49,582 nucleotides of DNA from Planctomycetota bacterium (lineage in GTDB: Bacteria; Planctomycetota; Planctomycetia; Pirellulales; Pirellulaceae). Made by a program: the position numbers and the translations under genes. The notes under the pieces were generated by a model. It had not been told where the DNA came from. It searched no databases and saw nothing but the letters and a program-made list of their open reading frames with translations. Shown one piece after another: positions 47,001 through 49,582 of this stretch; position 1 is the stretch's first letter; each line of letters starts with the position of its first letter. The stretch is taken from positions 1 to 49,582 of the forward strand of contig JAFLCP010000048.1 in NCBI GenBank assembly GCA_017303505.1, in the 5' to 3' direction.

Positions 47001-47842
47001 ATCAACAAACAGCGGAAGCTTCCTTGCAAGAAGGAAAACAGTCTGAGGCAGAGAAATCGGCTCAGGATGCCGCGGATCGTTTACAGCGAACAGCCGATAT
47101 GCTCGAAGATTTGTCGCTAGAAATTCAACAGGAAAACATTGCTGATCAATTGCAACGCTTGCGTCCACTGGTCGACCGACTCTATAGCGAAGAAGCACAG
47201 TTAGCCACGGACTCAAATAGTTCGTGGAACCAAGTCGATCCGGCATTAAAAGACTCGTTAGCCAAACGCGCTGACATTCCAGAAGACGTCAAAATCGCTT
47301 TTGAGCAAACGGCGCGCGAATATGCCGCTCGGCAACTAGCGCTGCGGCAGTTGCTGGCCAGGGCAGAAAATGAACTGAGAGTTCTGCCTGCGTTTCAGCT
47401 AGTAACCGAAGCGATCTTGGCCGATATGGATCAAGCCGTCGCGGGATTCGAACGCAGCCAATATGAAGAAACCGCCTTGCCCGCAGTGGATGCCGCTCAG
47501 CGCCGACTCAAGCAATTGCAGGAAGCCATCGCTGAAAGCAAACCGCAAGAAGACCAACCACCAGAAGAAAATGAAAATGAGAACGAAACTCCAGAGGATG
47601 CCCAAACCCAACCACCTTCGCGCGCTCCCTTGGCCAGCCTCAAGCTATTGCGTAGCTTGCAACAAGACTTATTGCGCGAGACTCAAGAACTTGAGGAAAC
47701 ATCCCAATCCAATGAGCTATCTGCGGCCCAACAACGTCGCTTGAGTCAACTTGCCGACCTTCAACAGAAGTTGGCCGAGCAAGTGGAAAAATTGGCGAAT
47801 GAGATCGGACGCAACCGCGAAGCTCCTCCACCCGAAAAATGA
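44018..47842 (+). CDS. DUF4175-like membrane protein with very long Gln-rich coiled coil
   Basis: A 1274-residue protein. Membrane helices lie near 53-71, 84-102 and 192-210. A beta-rich extracytoplasmic part follows with the motif SFSIRIDPPAYSG near 343, typical of DUF4175-like proteins. From about 605 to 1270 almost everything is helical and rich in Gln, Leu, Glu and Ala, predicted as an extended coiled coil. GTG 44018 is preceded by GAGG at a distance of about 8 bases. It follows the DMT transporter and precedes the Gln/Ser-rich secreted gene. The structure suggests a long periplasmic tether or scaffold; this is inference. No enzymatic motif was found. Confidence 0.75.
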   Translation: MSTTQIPESSPGNLAVDAKPVANRDSVQAATLLQQIDRLLIQSERYVWLHAISTWLAITLLGLGVFVAVDILFRWQDPGMRWLCWLAWLALASGTGIWWARRAWRFVALSKPRRRERMSLQIERLFPKARYEIASAIAFAQQLESTATPNQSASDAIGSLKLKQESMKRCAQLLAELPIQQCIDRRQPFTQLSLFLGLAAAFAIATLFAPAVPLAANRLLAPWQALQWPRVNQLQFVNLPTVIPAGEDLSLRVVDENEQLPTSVQLEVQWPTGSNSNEPLRSETLEMKIVEDAAQLSLPGSSLAPNGAQNKLKLRAKGGDDQSMPWQEIVIADVPQLKSFSIRIDPPAYSGQVSSEVSAQSVRALTGSRVFIQGSWTAPVQSAVIERWATLPSANAPTSNNESSSPTAGPSEPADIAQLKLGAQGSEFVLQANENSFPLAIGNTGPVGIPIYQSTEIAIRWTSIDGIDVVGPKWTIQTIPDRAPTLELLKPLDEQPVTPSATIPLEATAADDLGLQSISLNWKWIGSKGTEVAKDADKENLWSLDPSNSTTDATSNLSQKIERTWTIPDTASAQGITGLTLWIEATDNANQSAQSKSVTLRFTTPEQTLAELAQRQTDIRNKIEQSLQQQREAALPITSGMEMLQRNGELQQQDRDALQSSARNQKNLRSALTQDRNSVKSTLESIAEQLNANNLGETNLAQETQALLERLKQLDSTDLSTAQQSVAKASQLANDLARADSSKELTQSLLDQLKDSNSAQSKIADNLQQMLDSLSRTESLRQSQSELSDIARKQRDLHERTEQLQRSTLLAPNTAGLNSERTRLEVAQSELAREVERIQQQLRDDSQALEKNAPQLAESTAKLANELDAAGLSSKMREAKEGVQKSNFDNALEQQQAVMDSLAQILDQSTQSTQPTLGQLEQALSGAQEALSNIANQQQDLSDAIADRNNTSEDKRAQQVASQANLRSNTEQMVQQLENLLGESSIEDLLQAVEDQQTAEASLQEGKQSEAEKSAQDAADRLQRTADMLEDLSLEIQQENIADQLQRLRPLVDRLYSEEAQLATDSNSSWNQVDPALKDSLAKRADIPEDVKIAFEQTAREYAARQLALRQLLARAENELRVLPAFQLVTEAILADMDQAVAGFERSQYEETALPAVDAAQRRLKQLQEAIAESKPQEDQPPEENENENETPEDAQTQPPSRAPLASLKLLRSLQQDLLRETQELEETSQSNELSAAQQRRLSQLADLQQKLAEQVEKLANEIGRNREAPPPEK

Positions 47843-47896
47843 AACTTACACAGAGGCTTCTTCCCGCAACGGAAGCTCAATTCATAAGAATCGAAT

Positions 47897-48733
47897 ATGC
47901 TGTACGCTAACCTAAAAAAACCTGCAGGCCGATACCTAAGAAACTGCGTAATTCGCGTGACGACGATCGGTTTACTATGCGCCATCTGCTTTTTCTCCAG
48001 CAACCCCTGTCTCGCCCAACAACCACCTGAATCAGATTCCGATATTCTTTCTGAAGAGCTCTTGAAAGATATCGTGCCGAAAGATCTAGGCGAATCTGCT
48101 GACAATGCAGATGCCAACAAGGCAAATAGTTCCGGGGCAGGGCGGTCGTTCGGGGCAGGTGAAAATCCATTCGAAGTCATTTCTCTTGGAATGCTAACGG
48201 CCTCCAAATATTTGCGCGAAGGGCAAACAGGGAGCACAACTCAAGATGTCCAGAACAATGTTCTCCTGCGGCTCGATGAGTTGATCGAACAATCAGAAAA
48301 GCAATCGAAGAAACCCCGCTCTTCTCAATCATCTTCTGCATCGCAGCGGACAGCGAAGCGTCAAACTCAGCCACAACAATCCAAAGAAACATCAAAACAA
48401 AGAGCCAATCAACGCACCTCAGCTGACGGTGGTCAAGAATCAGAAGATCAAGGCGAACAGCAACGTCAGTCCCAAGACCCGCAGGATGGGAATCAAGAAT
48501 CCGATATGCCCAACGGAAATGGTAAACAGGCTCCCGATGGCTCTCGATCCTCCAAAGCCGATCTCGGTGATGCAAAAGCATTGCAACAAGGTGTTTGGGG
48601 ACATCTTCCCGAACGCATTCGGCAACAAATGATGTCGCGAATGGTGGAACGCTTTTTGCCGGAGTACGAAGCTTCGATTGAAGAGTATTTCCGCAAGTTA
48701 AGCGATTCGGAAGAGGAATCGCAGAAACCATGA
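47897..48733 (+). CDS. Secreted Gln/Ser-rich protein with conserved C-terminal WGHLPERIRQQ motif
   Basis: A 278-residue exported protein. A signal peptide (hydrophobic core near 21-34, cleavage near SNPCLAQ) leads to an acidic segment, a short helical domain at about 90-130, and a long Ser/Gln/Asn/Lys-rich stretch. It ends in WGHLPERIRQQMMSRM and FLPEYEASIEEYF. That tail is recurrent in planctomycete proteins next to MoxR/vWA clusters, as far as I recall. It overlaps the next gene by 4 bases. The disordered middle and amphipathic end suggest an adaptor that binds another cluster protein; this is inference. Confidence 0.7.
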   Translation: MLYANLKKPAGRYLRNCVIRVTTIGLLCAICFFSSNPCLAQQPPESDSDILSEELLKDIVPKDLGESADNADANKANSSGAGRSFGAGENPFEVISLGMLTASKYLREGQTGSTTQDVQNNVLLRLDELIEQSEKQSKKPRSSQSSSASQRTAKRQTQPQQSKETSKQRANQRTSADGGQESEDQGEQQRQSQDPQDGNQESDMPNGNGKQAPDGSRSSKADLGDAKALQQGVWGHLPERIRQQMMSRMVERFLPEYEASIEEYFRKLSDSEEESQKP

Positions 48734-49582
48734 CAAGTCGACGAGATTTCTTGTTTCGCTCATCTGCACTCGGATCCTCGTTGCTAATATCCGCCACTAC
48801 ACCGCCGTTCGTTTGGGGTGCGCGTGATGATTACGACAGCGTTTACACCCGTCGCGTAGAACAGGCAGTCAATACGGGCATGGATTACCTATTGAGTCGT
48901 CAAAACTCTGACGGCAGTTTCCGTTCCAGTCGTTGGGGACGCAATGTTGCAGTCTGCGGACTTGTCGGTTTGTCGATGCTCAGTCGCGGTGTACGTTCGG
49001 GTCAAGGTGATCAAGGTAAAGCGGTGCGTGGGATTGGCGAATATATTCTGCAAGCTTGCCAAGACAGTGGGTTCATCTCGATCGAAGGAACTTCCAGTCA
49101 TGGGCCGATGTACGAACACGGCTTTGCAACACTCTTCCTCGCGGAACTGTATGGCGCCGATAAAGTACTCGACATTCGCGATCGACTTTCCAAGGCGGTG
49201 GAGCTGATTGTTCGCACGCAAAACGGTCAGGGAGGCTGGCGATACGAACCACGGCCAATCGAAGCGGATCTCTCTGTCACCGTTTGTCAAATCATGGCCT
49301 TAAGGGCCGCGCGCAATGCGGGAATTTATGTTCCCAACGAAACGATTGATAAAGCTCTCGATTACGTTCGCCGCAGTCAAAACCCAGATGGCGGCTATAT
49401 GTATCAACTTAGCGGAAGTGAAAGCCGCTTTGCATTAACGGCGGCAGCCATTGTCGCGCTCAATAGTGCCGGGGTCTATGAAGGCGATGACATCAATCAG
49501 GCGTTCTCTTTCTTAGATTCGAACTTTGACAACAACCGTACTCTCCAACGCAACACGTATTTCTATTACGCACATTACTATT
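48730..49582 (+). CDS. Tat-exported prenyltransferase/squalene-oxidase-repeat protein (3' end outside window)
   Basis: The frame is open from ATG 48730 to the window end (284 codons) and so is incomplete. A twin-arginine signal (SRRDFLFRSSALGSSLL) starts the protein. The rest has alpha/alpha-toroid repeats with QW-like motifs QNSDGSF, QNGQGGW and QNPDGGY, as in squalene-hopene cyclases, prenyltransferases and related repeat proteins. The aspartate motif of cyclases (DxDD) is not seen in the visible part, so enzymatic activity is uncertain. It overlaps the preceding gene by 4 bases (ATGA), so it belongs to the cluster. Export through Tat implies folding in the cytoplasm. Confidence 0.85.
   Translation, partial: MTSRRDFLFRSSALGSSLLISATTPPFVWGARDDYDSVYTRRVEQAVNTGMDYLLSRQNSDGSFRSSRWGRNVAVCGLVGLSMLSRGVRSGQGDQGKAVRGIGEYILQACQDSGFISIEGTSSHGPMYEHGFATLFLAELYGADKVLDIRDRLSKAVELIVRTQNGQGGWRYEPRPIEADLSVTVCQIMALRAARNAGIYVPNETIDKALDYVRRSQNPDGGYMYQLSGSESRFALTAAAIVALNSAGVYEGDDINQAFSFLDSNFDNNRTLQRNTYFYYAHYY

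Overview
The window looks like a chromosomal segment from a planctomycete, most likely of the Pirellula/Rhodopirellula type. I infer this from the gene content, not from a database match. The signs are a Hanks-type kinase with a long extracytoplasmic tail, a DUF1080 protein, a TPR plus FG-GAP/ASPIC protein, a fused ResB-CcsA cytochrome c assembly protein, a MoxR-DUF58-vWA cluster that runs into a Tat-exported alpha/alpha-toroid protein, and many large secreted proteins of unknown function. Base composition looks moderate. GTG and TTG starts are frequent. I see no rRNA, tRNA, insertion sequence, phage gene or CRISPR array.

Layout. 1-4.2 kb: the 3' part of a UPF0173 metallo-hydrolase, a convergent small Rieske protein, and a divergent Ser/Thr kinase. 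4.5-10.3 kb (+): a small secreted c-type cytochrome with a strong terminator, a DUF1080 protein, a GldG-like membrane protein, an ABC ATPase and a class I/II aminotransferase. 10.4-14.9 kb (-): an ExbB/MotA-type channel with two ExbD-like partners. 15.3-23.3 kb (+): secreted and lipoprotein genes, an HTH protein with an acidic repeat region and a C-terminal membrane helix, and the ResB-CcsA fusion. 23.5-29.2 kb (-): TPR/FG-GAP protein, AsmA-like protein and chorismate synthase (aroC). 29.2-30.3 kb: a 1.1 kb gene-free stretch holding a 217-bp tandem array of short palindromes. 30.3-32.1 kb: a bile-acid-symporter-like transporter and a convergent SGNH hydrolase. 32.2-35.9 kb (-): rpmF-fabD-fabG-acpP-fabF, a fatty-acid synthesis operon without plsX or fabH, with an apparent terminator between acpP and fabF. 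36.4-49.6 kb (+): MoxR, DUF58, two vWA/GATase-like membrane proteins, a DMT transporter, a DUF4175-like coiled-coil protein, a Gln/Ser-rich secreted protein and a Tat-exported toroid protein cut by the window end.

How the genes work together. The best-understood unit is the fab operon: FabD loads malonyl groups onto the AcpP carrier, FabF condenses and FabG reduces, and the operon is co-transcribed with ribosomal protein L32. The cytochrome and ResB-CcsA are both part of c-type cytochrome biology. The most interesting unexplained material is the MoxR/vWA cluster, the ExbB plus two-ExbD trio, the HTH-acidic-TM protein, and the palindrome array upstream of aroC.
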